DNA of 64,000 bases, from NCBI GenBank assembly GCA_004172865.1, contig SEBV01000009.1, positions 186,001-250,000 of the forward strand. The letters run 5' to 3'. The notes beneath the pieces are model-generated. The model saw only the letters and a program-made list of their open reading frames with translations. It did no database searches and had not been told where the DNA came from. A program made the position numbers and the translations under genes. This document shows positions 35,931-45,416 of the stretch, piece by piece. The stretch comes from Gammaproteobacteria bacterium (lineage in GTDB: Bacteria; Pseudomonadota; Gammaproteobacteria; Pseudomonadales; Cellvibrionaceae). Every line of letters starts with the position of its first letter. The stretch's first letter is position 1.

Positions 35931-38597
35931 TCATTCTTTTGAAATTTTTTCGTTCAGTTGTTCAAAAATAGTTTTATACAGTAATTCGGGATTAATGGGT
36001 TTTGATAAGTAAGCATTCATTCCTGCTGCAATACAGCGTTCGCGGTCACCACGCATGGCTTGCGCAGTCAAAGCTACGATTGGAATATCCGGCGAACGTG
36101 GGCACGCGCGAATAGCTTGAGTAGCACTTATGCCATCCATATCCGGCATTTCCAAATCCATCAAAATTAAATCAAATATTTGATCATGGGTATTAATAGT
36201 TTCGATGGCTTCGCGGCCGTTATTAACGACAGTTACCAACATGGATTTTTTTCGTAACACACCGCGTACGACTTGTTGATTGACCAAATTATCTTCCGCC
36301 ACCAGCACGCGGATATTGCGCAATGCTTCGTCCTGTTCTGCACTTGCGATATTAATAGCACTAATACTTTGTAGGTGTTCGTCTTTACTAATAATATTGC
36401 TGATAGTTTCCAACAAACGCGCTTCGCTAACAGGCTTGCTTAAAAACTCATCCACATTTAATGCGCAGTTATCGGCGGTGGAAATTTCATCACGGTGATA
36501 AGCGGATACTAAAATCACATGGGGCTTATAGAGTAAATCTTTTTTATCTCTAATCGCCGCCGCTGCTTCTATGCCATCCATTGTCGGCATACGATAATCC
36601 ATGAGCACTAAATGAAATGGTTTTGCTTGGTCATTGGCCTTTGAAATTTTTTCTAACGCCTGCTCAGCGGTTTCAACATTCTCTACTAACAGACCTATAT
36701 TTTTTGCAGTGCTTGACATTACCGTGCGAGCGATGAAATTATCATCCACAATAAGTGCATTAATATTTTTTAACTCGCGCATGTTTTTAGTTAATAAGCG
36801 AGAGCCTAAATGACTGTGATCAAAGCGTGCGCTAAAAATTACTCGACAGCCTTGCTGCGGCGCACTTTCGATTTGCATGGTGCCATTCATAAGTTGTACG
36901 AGATGATCGCAAATACCCAAGCCAAAACGTAAGCGACCGGCGTCGCTAATGGTGACATGATTTTTTAAACTTTCGTTAATACTTGCAAGTCGGTCTCGCT
37001 TAATTCCTGCGCCGAAATCAGTGACTGAAAATTCAAGTTCAATAAATTTAATATTGGCATCAAGTAACTTAACACCAACGATAACTTCGTTAGTTTCCGA
37101 GTATTGCAAGGCGTTGCTAATAAGTTGATCGACTACCTGACTGAGCCGCGCGGCATCGCCACGTAAAAATCTCGGTACGTCGGCTTTGATGTCGTAAATA
37201 ATTCGCACCGATTTATGGATTGCACTTATCTCAAACAAGCGCGATATTTTTTCAAATAGCTGATCCAAATCAAAATGGGAATGTTCGAGAATAATTCGAC
37301 CACTATCAATTTTAGAAAAATCCAGAACTTCATTAATGATATGTAGTAGTGAATCAGACGCAGAATTTAAACTGCCGAGATAACTTTTTTGTTGCTCATT
37401 CAGTCTTGTGTCTTTGAGTAAATAACCCAACCCTATGATGGCATTCATAGGTGTGCGAATTTCGTGACTCATGCGCGCTAAAAATTCGCTTTTGGTTTTA
37501 TTGGCCATATCAGCCTGGGTTTTAGCGGCGAGCAAATCCTCGCGAGCGACAATAAAATCGTTAATATTATTGTTGAGCCCCACGCAGCGAGTCGGCTGCC
37601 CTAATTCGTCTGGCTCACAAAATTTTACTTTCGATTGCACCCAAATAATTTTGCCAGTTTGATGCTGCATACGGAATTGCAAATTGACATAGGTTTCTCG
37701 ATTTTGAATCGCCGCACTGAAGCGATTTATCACCATGTCGGCATCTTCGCTATACAAAAAATAATCTTTTAGCGTGGTTAAATTGCCGGGTAAATCTTCG
37801 TAGTAATAACCCAACATGCGCAAATAGCTGCGACTGAAATAAATTTTACCAGTGGCGATATTCCAATCCCACAGACCGTCGCTACTCGCTTCAATGGCGT
37901 AATTAAAGCGCGTGTCGCGATCATTTAATCTCACCAGCAATTGTTGGCGATCATATAAATTGAATAATGCGGTGGCGATAAACATTAGGCGGTCGAGATC
38001 GCGCGTATACCAACCGCGCGAATCATCGCGATGCAATATGAGAAAACCTTCGAGCAAGTTGTAACGTAACACCGGAACCAGCAGCGAACTAAAAACATTA
38101 GCGTTACGCAGCGCGACTGTAATATCTGCAACTTCGGGATCTATCGCCAAAAGCGCAACGGGCTCACCGGCATTCAAACTTTCAACAACTCTGGAATCTT
38201 TGCGCCACACGCCTGCGAGCCAATCGGCTTCGTGCAATTGCGGTGTGGATTTTTTTTGCCAGCGACCCAGGCATTGCCAACATGACGGTGAAGCGTTTGC
38301 CGCTGTGGTTGGTGTTGCTGTCATCAACCAGAGACTTGCATCGATCACATCGAATAATTTGCCAAGTTTGCTTAAAGCATCGCTGACATTCGCTTTATCG
38401 GATTCAATAAGCAGGTATTGGCCGAACGGAATTAACCAGGAATTTTTAATGTAGCCGCCTTCCAACTTGCGTGTTCCTGCTTTGGCTTTTGAGACGCGCA
38501 GGCGTTCCTCAAGGAGCATTACCTCCTCTTCAAGTTGCTGGATGCGTTGCTGCAACGCCTCCGTGTCTTGCGGATGTTGATCGTGCTCGGTAGTCAT
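35931..38597 (-). CDS. cytoplasmic hybrid sensor kinase with two receiver domains
   Basis: From the ATG at 38597 the protein has 888 residues: coiled coil (EALQQRIQQLEEEVMLLEER), a GAF-like region (about 60-250), a PAS/PAC domain (DGLWDWNIATGKIYFSRSYL), HisKA with FLARMSHEIRTPMNAI, an HATPase domain, and two receivers with phosphoacceptor Asp in LVLMDYRMPTMDG and LILMDLEMPDMDG. No membrane segments. An open extension to 38699 looks non-native. Position before cyaA suggests a joint signalling role, not shown by the sequence. Confidence 0.92.
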   Translation of the reverse strand: MTTEHDQHPQDTEALQQRIQQLEEEVMLLEERLRVSKAKAGTRKLEGGYIKNSWLIPFGQYLLIESDKANVSDALSKLGKLFDVIDASLWLMTATPTTAANASPSCWQCLGRWQKKSTPQLHEADWLAGVWRKDSRVVESLNAGEPVALLAIDPEVADITVALRNANVFSSLLVPVLRYNLLEGFLILHRDDSRGWYTRDLDRLMFIATALFNLYDRQQLLVRLNDRDTRFNYAIEASSDGLWDWNIATGKIYFSRSYLRMLGYYYEDLPGNLTTLKDYFLYSEDADMVINRFSAAIQNRETYVNLQFRMQHQTGKIIWVQSKVKFCEPDELGQPTRCVGLNNNINDFIVAREDLLAAKTQADMANKTKSEFLARMSHEIRTPMNAIIGLGYLLKDTRLNEQQKSYLGSLNSASDSLLHIINEVLDFSKIDSGRIILEHSHFDLDQLFEKISRLFEISAIHKSVRIIYDIKADVPRFLRGDAARLSQVVDQLISNALQYSETNEVIVGVKLLDANIKFIELEFSVTDFGAGIKRDRLASINESLKNHVTISDAGRLRFGLGICDHLVQLMNGTMQIESAPQQGCRVIFSARFDHSHLGSRLLTKNMRELKNINALIVDDNFIARTVMSSTAKNIGLLVENVETAEQALEKISKANDQAKPFHLVLMDYRMPTMDGIEAAAAIRDKKDLLYKPHVILVSAYHRDEISTADNCALNVDEFLSKPVSEARLLETISNIISKDEHLQSISAINIASAEQDEALRNIRVLVAEDNLVNQQVVRGVLRKKSMLVTVVNNGREAIETINTHDQIFDLILMDLEMPDMDGISATQAIRACPRSPDIPIVALTAQAMRGDRERCIAAGMNAYLSKPINPELLYKTIFEQLNEKISKE

Positions 38598-38799
38598 GAT
38601 CGGTATGGCGGTGAGATGCCAGCGCGGCTGACATTTGACTATGTCCAGGAAATCCTTCAGCAGTTGGCTGCTATTCCCTACCCGGAACCGTGCGCGCAAA
38701 TGCCAATTAAGGCTACACAGTCCAAGCTTAAAGGCTAGTTGAGTTCAGTGTATTTACCAGAGAAACAGACGCAAAGAATTGCTAAATCGGCGCATAAAA

Positions 38800-39660
38800 T
38801 CACTTCAGAATTGAAGGCCAATCGAAGCTGGCATCGCCAAGGGCAAAGAAGAAAGGATTAAGCACGCTCTCTTGAGAATTGTATTTCAGAGGTTGTAGAT
38901 CATCGGCCCGCACGATTAATCCGCCTGCGGCAACTAGCACTGCCTGAGCGGCAGCGGTATCCCACTCGCTGGTAGGCGCAAGGCGAGGATAAAAATCGGC
39001 ACGGGCTTCGGCGATCCAGCAAAACTTCAGTGAACTGCCAGCGCTAAGCGCATTTAGCGGAGCGGGCCAACGAGATTCCAGCTTGGCGATGAGCACTGTT
39101 TGCTCGGCCGAACCGTGGCGCAAGCTCATTAATATATCCAACGACTGCCTGGCGGAATACCGTTCAGCTAAGGGTCGGGTTTGTAAATCCAGGACTTTTT
39201 CGCCGTTGATATATTTTTCAGAGCGAGTCTGCTTATCTGCTGCGATGGAGTGATCGATACCAAAATAAGTCTCATCGCCCACAGGTAGATGAACCACGCC
39301 CAGCACCGGAACGCCATTCACGATCAGTGCAATATTGACCGTAAACTGGCCGTTGCGAGCGATAAATTCTTTAGTGCCATCGAGCGGATCAATTAGCCAG
39401 TACGCCGGCCAATTTTTGCGCTCAGCAAGCGGCGGCACTTCGGCTTCTTCGGAAATAATCGGTATATCCAACAACAACGGTAATTCACGAACGATAAGAT
39501 GATGCGCCGCCAAATCCGCTGCTGTCAGCGGTGAATCGTCATCTTTGGTTTGGATATTGGCGGTTTCAGGCGCGTTATAAATAGTGAGAATCGCTTTACC
39601 TGCCGCGCGGGCAATGGTGATTACATTGGCGGTAAAAACACAATCAGCCAAAATATTCAT
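38800..39660 (-). CDS. cysQ: 3'(2'),5'-bisphosphate nucleotidase
   Basis: The protein of 286 residues belongs to the inositol-monophosphatase fold with the lithium-sensitive metal site: SEEAEVPP, WLIDPLDGTKEF and the late WDTAAAQAVLVAAGG. CysQ hydrolyses PAP, the by-product of sulfate assimilation. Its ATG overlaps the nudE stop by four bases, forming a nudE-cysQ operon. Confidence 0.94.
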   Translation of the reverse strand: MNILADCVFTANVITIARAAGKAILTIYNAPETANIQTKDDDSPLTAADLAAHHLIVRELPLLLDIPIISEEAEVPPLAERKNWPAYWLIDPLDGTKEFIARNGQFTVNIALIVNGVPVLGVVHLPVGDETYFGIDHSIAADKQTRSEKYINGEKVLDLQTRPLAERYSARQSLDILMSLRHGSAEQTVLIAKLESRWPAPLNALSAGSSLKFCWIAEARADFYPRLAPTSEWDTAAAQAVLVAAGGLIVRADDLQPLKYNSQESVLNPFFFALGDASFDWPSILK

Positions 39661-40214
39661 ACGCGATTTTCAGCCTTGGCCAACCATTCCCGCACCATAA
39701 ATAAAGCGGCAATGCTCCTGCCTTCGCAGACATCATCACGCAGGCAAAACTCAGCGATATCAGTCAAAGGAATTTCTACAACTTCGATAGGTTCCGGCTC
39801 ATCACCTTCGAGTCTTTCAGGGTAAAGGTCTTGCGCAATGACGATATTGATTCCGTGCTCCATATAAGAAGGCGACAAATGTACTTTCTTCAAAAAGGTC
39901 AGTTTGCGCGCGCCGTAACCTACTTCTTCTTTTAATTCGCGATTGGCTGCCTCAATAATAGTTTCGCCTTGGTCGATGGCGCCTTTTGGGCAAGCCAAAT
40001 GATAATCTTCAAGGCCAACGGCATATTCTCTGACCAGTAGGAGCGTTTCATCATTCAGAACTGGCACAATCAAGACCGCGCCATTACCGCCGCCAACCAG
40101 TTTTTCGTAGTGCCGCTCTTCGCCATTGCTAAAGCGCAACTGAATCTGATCCGCGCGAAACAGACGGCTCCGCATCACGGTTTCGCGCTTTAATATCTCT
40201 GGTTTTGTCGGCAT
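39657..40214 (-). CDS. nudE: ADP compounds hydrolase NudE (Nudix)
   Basis: The protein of 185 residues has a Nudix box with GAIDQGETIIEAANREL and KEEVGYG. It begins MPTKPEILKRETVMRSRLF, preceded by GAGGG; an in-frame start at 40274 lies in the divergent yrfG gene and is rejected. NudE hydrolyses ADP-ribose, NADH and Ap3A. It is divergent from yrfG, as in E. coli's nudE region. Confidence 0.92.
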   Translation of the reverse strand: MPTKPEILKRETVMRSRLFRADQIQLRFSNGEERHYEKLVGGGNGAVLIVPVLNDETLLLVREYAVGLEDYHLACPKGAIDQGETIIEAANRELKEEVGYGARKLTFLKKVHLSPSYMEHGINIVIAQDLYPERLEGDEPEPIEVVEIPLTDIAEFCLRDDVCEGRSIAALFMVREWLAKAENRV

Positions 40215-40244
40215 ACTGCCCTCTTTAACTGACGACGATTGCTT

Positions 40245-40931
40245 ATGACCGCACATCCATCCACAGATCAACAACTGGTTAATTGGGACGAAATAGACAC
40301 GGTTCTGCTGGATATGGACGGTACACTACTCGACCTGCATTTCGACAACTATTTTTGGTTGGAGCACTTGCCCAAACGCTACGCCGAAATTCACAAGGTG
40401 GATTTTGCCACAGCCAGAGCCGGTTTGATGGAAAATATCCGCCAGTATGAAGGCACCTTGCAATGGTATTGCCTGGAGTTTTGGTCCGGCCAGCTGAACG
40501 TAGATATTCGTAGCCTCAAAGAAGAAATCAAACACAAAATCCAGATTCGCCCGCACGTAACCGAGTTTTTGACGCGCCTGCGGCAGCAACACAAAAAATG
40601 CTTACTGATAACCAACGCGCATCCACAAAGTCTTTCGTTGAAATTGGAAGTGACTAATATCGACAAAGATCTGGATATTGTTATTTCGTCCCACGAGCTT
40701 AATCAGCCTAAAGAGGCTCAAGAATTCTGGCATGCCTTGCAAGCGCGCGAACATTTTGATCCTGCGCGCACCTTGTTTATTGATGACACTGCCCGCATCT
40801 TGCAATCGGCGCAAACATTCGGGATTCGCCACCTTCTGGGAATTCATCAGCCCGACAGCCAAATTGCACGCACGCTGGAAGGTTTTCCAGCCATTCATCA
40901 CTTTGACGAAATTATGCCGACGGCGAGTTAA
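40245..40931 (+). CDS. yrfG: GMP/IMP nucleotidase (HAD family)
   Basis: The protein of 228 residues carries HAD motif I (LLDMDGTLLDLHFDNYFW), motif II (LLITNAH) and motif III/IV (SHELNQPKEAQEFW, LFIDDTARIL), close to YrfG. The ATG at 40245 is chosen over an upstream in-frame TTG at 40239. It is the first of a run yrfG-hslR-DUF4124-hslO, a conserved neighbourhood in gammaproteobacteria. Confidence 0.93.
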   Translation: MTAHPSTDQQLVNWDEIDTVLLDMDGTLLDLHFDNYFWLEHLPKRYAEIHKVDFATARAGLMENIRQYEGTLQWYCLEFWSGQLNVDIRSLKEEIKHKIQIRPHVTEFLTRLRQQHKKCLLITNAHPQSLSLKLEVTNIDKDLDIVISSHELNQPKEAQEFWHALQAREHFDPARTLFIDDTARILQSAQTFGIRHLLGIHQPDSQIARTLEGFPAIHHFDEIMPTAS

Positions 40932-40968
40932 GTTTTTAAACACGCGCGACTCAGTAGAACACCAGATT

Positions 40969-41382
40969 ATGTTTAAACCTTATTTAGAAACAAAAGTACG
41001 TTTGGACAAATGGCTATGGGCGGCGCGCTTTTTTAAAACGCGCAATCTGGCCAAGCAGGCTATTGAAGGCGGAAAAGTACATTGCGATGGTCAGCGCGTA
41101 AAAGCCGCAAAAGAAATTAGCGTAGGAATTACCTTAGGTATTCGTCAGGATTTGGATGAAAAAACAGTTGTGGTAAAAATGCTGTCTGACCAAAGACGCG
41201 GTTCGCCAGAAGCGATTTTACTCTACGAAGAAACCGAAGAAAGCAAAACCTTGCGTGAAAAGCGCGCCGCTGAACGTAAAGCCGGTTTGGGTAGCTTTTT
41301 AGTTAGCGATCACAAGCCCGACAAAAAAGAACGCCGCCAGATTCATCGCTTTCAACGAATTAATTTATTAGAAAGCGATTAA
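40969..41382 (+). CDS. hslR: ribosome-associated heat shock protein 15
   Basis: The protein of 137 residues has an S4 RNA-binding domain (VRLDKWLWAARFFKTRNLAKQ and QAIEGGKVHCDGQRVKA) and a basic C-terminal tail (KPDKKERRQIHRFQ). Hsp15 binds free 50S subunits with a nascent chain. The start follows the yrfG stop by 37 bases. A longer frame from 40678 overlaps yrfG and is a shadow. Confidence 0.94.
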   Translation: MFKPYLETKVRLDKWLWAARFFKTRNLAKQAIEGGKVHCDGQRVKAAKEISVGITLGIRQDLDEKTVVVKMLSDQRRGSPEAILLYEETEESKTLREKRAAERKAGLGSFLVSDHKPDKKERRQIHRFQRINLLESD

Positions 41383-41409
41383 GGAATTAACAAAATTTAG
41401 GGAGTTAAC

Positions 41410-41832
41410 ATGAAAAAATTATTTTTTATCTTTTTATTATTCGCGTGCGTAAATTCGCATGCAGAAGTTTACCGCTGGACAGACGCTAATGGCAAAGTTC
41501 ATTTTGGCGATAAAAAGCCCAAGGTCGCAGCGGAAGATATTACTGAAAAAGTTAAGCAAACGAATGTAGACACCAGCACCAGCGAGCATCAAAAACTGGA
41601 AACACTATTCCGAAAAGAAAATCAGGCTGATCGTGAATATCAGCAACAGCAGGCGCAACCTAATCTCGAACTTTTACATCGCTGCGCTGAAGCCAAAAAA
41701 TATTTGGATACCATCAACGGTCGAGTGCAATTTATTGATGCCGACGGAAAAGCAGTAAAAGTCACCGAAGAAGAACGCAAGAAAAAAGTTATCGCCATGC
41801 AGCAAGAGATTAAAGAAAACTGCCCGAACTAG
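41410..41832 (+). CDS. DUF4124 periplasmic protein
   Basis: The protein of 140 residues has a signal peptide (CVNSHA|E) and the DUF4124 motif EVYRWTDANGKVHFGDKKP. The C-terminal half is helical and Gln/Lys rich. DUF4124 proteins are envelope proteins of unknown function. It sits between hslR and hslO with short gaps, probably in the same operon. Confidence 0.88.
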   Translation: MKKLFFIFLLFACVNSHAEVYRWTDANGKVHFGDKKPKVAAEDITEKVKQTNVDTSTSEHQKLETLFRKENQADREYQQQQAQPNLELLHRCAEAKKYLDTINGRVQFIDADGKAVKVTEEERKKKVIAMQQEIKENCPN

Positions 41833-41869
41833 CAGATTTTATTCAATTCATTTTCCAAGAAAATTTATT

Positions 41870-42775
41870 ATGCCTAGTAACGATTTATTAAACCGCTTTA
41901 TCTTCGACGACTGCGACATTCGCGGCGAACTCGTCACACTTGATAAAAGCTATCATGAAATTCTTGAACACAATTCGCACCCACCAGCGATTCAAAAACT
42001 ACTGGGTGAATTTTTAGCCGCGGTCGGATTACTATCATCTACGTTAAAATTTGACGGCATGATTATTTTGCAAGCGCGCGGTGAAGGTGCCATCTCTACA
42101 ATTATGGCGGAATGTAATCATCACAGTAACGTGCGCGGTATTGTGCGTTTAAATGAAGAAGTAGAATTAACTGAACAGCTTGCACAAAGCGGTAGCATCT
42201 TGGATTTACTTGGTAAAGGCGTATTGTTTATTACTATCGAACCTAAACGCACTGAAAATTTCGCCGGAAAGCTGGAGCGCTACCAAGGCATAGTTCCGTT
42301 GGAAAGAGATACTCTTGCTGGTTGCCTTGAAGATTATTTTCAACAGTCCGAACAACTCGCCACGCGCTTATGGTTCGCGGCAGATACTCAGCGCGCAAGC
42401 GGTTTATTAATTCAGGCATTACCCAATCAATTAAAAACCAACGCCGAAGAAAACCAAAATCATTGGGAAACCATCGAAGCACTTGCCGATACGATAACGC
42501 CAGAAGAACTATTAAGCCTCGATCATCAATTAATTCTTCACCGGCTCTTTCACGAACAACCTGTGCGCGTATTTGAGCCCAGGCAAGTTACCTTTTCATG
42601 CAGCTGTTCACGAGAGCGCAGCGAAAGCGCGTTAATTGCGATTGGAATAGATGAAGTAGAAACATTACTAATTGAAAAAGGCGAGATTGATATCGATTGC
42701 CAGTTCTGCAACAAGCACTATCATTTCAGCCCGGCAGATGTAAGAAAATTATTGGGCGGAAGTGTGTTGCATTAA
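41870..42775 (+). CDS. hslO: redox-regulated chaperone Hsp33
   Basis: The protein of 301 residues has the Hsp33 fold and the C-terminal zinc/redox switch: FSCSCSRERSESAL and IDIDCQFCNKHYHF, giving the CxC...CxxC set. Oxidation of these Cys residues activates the chaperone. Its stop codon shares TTAA with the stop of the convergent gene. Confidence 0.96.
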   Translation: MPSNDLLNRFIFDDCDIRGELVTLDKSYHEILEHNSHPPAIQKLLGEFLAAVGLLSSTLKFDGMIILQARGEGAISTIMAECNHHSNVRGIVRLNEEVELTEQLAQSGSILDLLGKGVLFITIEPKRTENFAGKLERYQGIVPLERDTLAGCLEDYFQQSEQLATRLWFAADTQRASGLLIQALPNQLKTNAEENQNHWETIEALADTITPEELLSLDHQLILHRLFHEQPVRVFEPRQVTFSCSCSRERSESALIAIGIDEVETLLIEKGEIDIDCQFCNKHYHFSPADVRKLLGGSVLH

Positions 42776-43083
42776 TTGCTAGCTTGAGATGATTGACTGG
42801 AACTTTGAAGCGCGGAATTAGATTTCGCGCTTTTATTTTGATCGGCTTTAGATGTTTTTACTGCAGAAGATTGATTCGCTTGCCTTTGTAAGGCTTCTGC
42901 GTATTCAGCTTCGTTGGTAATAACTCGCTCTTCTTGTGTTTGGCGATTTTTATTATTACTTAGTTGTGAATTTTTATTGTTTTGAACAGCTGTAGCCGTC
43001 TCGCTGCTGGCTATGGCAAAAAAAGGCAACACCATAAAAGTAAAAACCAATACTGCCTTTTGGCTAGATAATTTTATATTCAT
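42772..43083 (-). CDS. small secreted Ser/Asn/Gln-rich protein
   Basis: The protein of 103 residues begins at an ATG with GGGG upstream and has a signal peptide (MVLPFFAIA|S). The mature part is low complexity: Asn/Lys/Gln/Ser repeats with one ordered segment ITNEAEYAEALQRQAN. I do not recognise it. It is 23 bases after the dbpA stop and may be cotranscribed with dbpA. Confidence 0.6.
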   Translation of the reverse strand: MNIKLSSQKAVLVFTFMVLPFFAIASSETATAVQNNKNSQLSNNKNRQTQEERVITNEAEYAEALQRQANQSSAVKTSKADQNKSAKSNSALQSSSQSSQASN

Positions 43084-43106
43084 AGTAATCGCCCCTAAAC
43101 CCAACC

Positions 43107-44486
43107 TTATAATTTTCTAGCGCGAAATTTACGGCCTTTAATTTTTCCGTCCTGCAAATGCTGTAACGCCTGCTTGGCAATTGATTGATGCACAGCTACA
43201 TAAGTGCTGTAATCATTTATATCGATCTTACCAATTTTTTCAAATGCTAAACCCGCCTCTTTGGTGAGCGCACCAATAATATCGCCCGCTCGAACTTTTT
43301 CTTTCTTGCCGCCATCAACACAAAGCGTCACCATCTCGGGCATTATCTCTACAACTTCGCCACTATTTTGCGGTAAAGATTCGAGTGTAAGTGGTTTTTG
43401 TAAATAATCTTCGAGGCGATTTAACCGGCCTAATTCATTCGGAGCAATCAAGCTTAGCGCTAAACCACTTTCGCCAGCGCGGCCGGTGCGACCAATGCGA
43501 TGCACGTGTACTTCGCTGTCGTGTGCAAGCTCTAGGTTAATAACCGCATCCAAGCCTTTAATATCTATACCGCGCGCTGCTACGTCAGTTGCAATAAGCA
43601 CTGAACAACTTTTATTAGCAAAACGTATCAACACTTGATCGCGCTCTTTCTGTTCTAAATCACCGTGCAACGCCAAAGCACTAATTCTTTGGCCGCGCAA
43701 TAAATCACAGACTTCCTGACATTGAATTTTAGTATTACAAAAAACAATTGACGACTTGGGTTTGAAATGCGCGAGCAATTGTTGCACGGCAATATTTTTT
43801 TTATCGCCATCGCGTAGCTCATAAAAATGTTGTTCGATGTTTGCATCACTATGAACAGATTCAACACTGATTTCGTGAGGATTTTTTTGGCAATGCGCAC
43901 TGATTTTTTTTATTTCATCGGGATAAGTTGCAGAGAACAATAAAGTTTGGCGCTCGCTAGGGCAGGCAGCCAACACAACTTTCAATGCGTCGGTAAAACC
44001 CATATCCAACATGCGGTCCGCTTCATCGAGCACCAAATGTTTTACGTTTTCAAGTTTTAAGGAGCCTTTTTCAATATGATCTACAATGCGCCCAGGCGTG
44101 CCCACAATAATATGTGCGCCGTGCTCAAGCGAACCTAACTGCGGGCCAATCGAAACACCACCGCACAGCGTTAATACTTTTACATTATGCATAGCACGCG
44201 CAAGGCGACGAATTTCTTTCGCCACCTGATCAGCCAATTCACGGGTAGGGCACAACACCAGCGATTGAATCGCAAAATGTTTTACATTTAATTGCGCCAA
44301 TAAACCAATGCCAAATGCTGCGGTTTTCCCGCTACCGGTTTTTGCTTTTGCAATAATATCTTGCCCTTGCAAAATAATCGGCAAACTTTGCGCTTGTATG
44401 GGTGTCATCTCGTTATAATCGAGTGATTCTAAATTGGCGAGCATGTCGGCAGAGAGCGGTAGCGATGAAAATTTTGTTGCTGTCAT
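43107..44486 (-). CDS. dbpA: ATP-dependent RNA helicase DbpA
   Basis: The DEAD-box protein has 459 residues: Q motif MTPIQAQSLP, Walker A AKTGSGKTAAF, DEAD in VLDEADRMLDMGF, SAT in LLFSATYP, and HRIGRTGRAG in domain 2. The C-terminal RNA-binding domain (VTLCVDGGKKEKVRAGDIIGAL and FRARKL) marks it as DbpA, which binds 23S rRNA hairpin 92 and acts in 50S assembly. Confidence 0.96.
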   Translation of the reverse strand: MTATKFSSLPLSADMLANLESLDYNEMTPIQAQSLPIILQGQDIIAKAKTGSGKTAAFGIGLLAQLNVKHFAIQSLVLCPTRELADQVAKEIRRLARAMHNVKVLTLCGGVSIGPQLGSLEHGAHIIVGTPGRIVDHIEKGSLKLENVKHLVLDEADRMLDMGFTDALKVVLAACPSERQTLLFSATYPDEIKKISAHCQKNPHEISVESVHSDANIEQHFYELRDGDKKNIAVQQLLAHFKPKSSIVFCNTKIQCQEVCDLLRGQRISALALHGDLEQKERDQVLIRFANKSCSVLIATDVAARGIDIKGLDAVINLELAHDSEVHVHRIGRTGRAGESGLALSLIAPNELGRLNRLEDYLQKPLTLESLPQNSGEVVEIMPEMVTLCVDGGKKEKVRAGDIIGALTKEAGLAFEKIGKIDINDYSTYVAVHQSIAKQALQHLQDGKIKGRKFRARKL

Positions 44487-44616
44487 AAATAACTCAATAA
44501 ATCAAAAATGTTGCGGCATTTATCGCGAAAAAGAACGATAAAAGATAATTAGTTGGGATATGGAAAGAATACCAGTAAAATCCCTGCACGTCGCCCTACA
44601 GTAATCAGGAAATACC

Positions 44617-45414
44617 ATGCGCACATCGTTTTTGTTAATCCTAGGTTTTTTGTGTAGCTATTCAGTTGCAGATGAAGTCATCGATAAAAAATGGGAGCTA
44701 GGTGTCGGTGTTGGTGACATCTACGGGCCGGATTATCGCGGCTCTGATGAATATCGTAATTATCTAGCGCCAATTCCATACGTAATTTATCGGGGCAAAT
44801 ATATCCAGTCAGATCGCGATGGTTTGCGCGGAAAGCTTTTTAAATCGGATCGCTATGAATTAACCTTTAGTGCGGCCGCGACAATTGTGCCAAAAGCAGA
44901 TGAGAACAAAGCGCGCGAGGGAATGCCTACATTAGGTTCAACTGTTGAGATTGGCCCGGCATTAAATATTAAGCTTTTAGAAAATAATTCAAACAACAAT
45001 TTAATACTGCAAATTCCTTTGCATGCCGTTATTGCGGTTAACGGAGGCGAGCGCGGTTACAATGGATTAGTATTCGAGCCGCAATTTATTTATCGCGACA
45101 ATCTTAAAAATTGGCAATTTACGCAGCGACTAGGCGTTATATTTGCCGATGAAAAATATCATGATTATTACTATAGTGTGGATCAACAATTCGTAACACC
45201 AGGCCGAGATTATTTTGATGCACACGGCGGCTATAGCGGCGTTTTCACACAAGCGGCAATTAGCCGCTCATTGCAAATTAATTCGGCTGATACAAAAATT
45301 GCATTTTTTCTGCGCTATGAAAATCTTGGCAACGCGGCTTTTGCGGAAAGCTCTTTGGTAAAAACGAATACCGTTTTACGAGGCGGTTTTGCGTTTATTT
45401 GGGTGATAAAATAA
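44617..45414 (+). CDS. MipA/OmpV-family outer membrane protein
   Basis: The protein of 265 residues has a signal peptide (CSYSVA|D) and the family start WELGVGVGDIYGPDYRGSDE, with IPYVIYRGKYIQSDRDGLRG and later barrel strands. MipA/OmpV proteins are outer-membrane barrels, MipA being a scaffold for murein synthesis enzymes. AGGA precedes the ATG by nine bases. Confidence 0.9.
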   Translation: MRTSFLLILGFLCSYSVADEVIDKKWELGVGVGDIYGPDYRGSDEYRNYLAPIPYVIYRGKYIQSDRDGLRGKLFKSDRYELTFSAAATIVPKADENKAREGMPTLGSTVEIGPALNIKLLENNSNNNLILQIPLHAVIAVNGGERGYNGLVFEPQFIYRDNLKNWQFTQRLGVIFADEKYHDYYYSVDQQFVTPGRDYFDAHGGYSGVFTQAAISRSLQINSADTKIAFFLRYENLGNAAFAESSLVKTNTVLRGGFAFIWVIK

Positions 45415-45416
45415 AA

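Noticed and set aside
38598-38699. N-terminal extension of the hybrid kinase
   Set aside because: Arg-rich, unlike kinase starts, and a plausible ATG with coiled coil begins at 38597.
40678-41382. Long frame through yrfG and hslR
   Set aside because: The first part overlaps yrfG in another frame; only the part from 40969 matches Hsp15.
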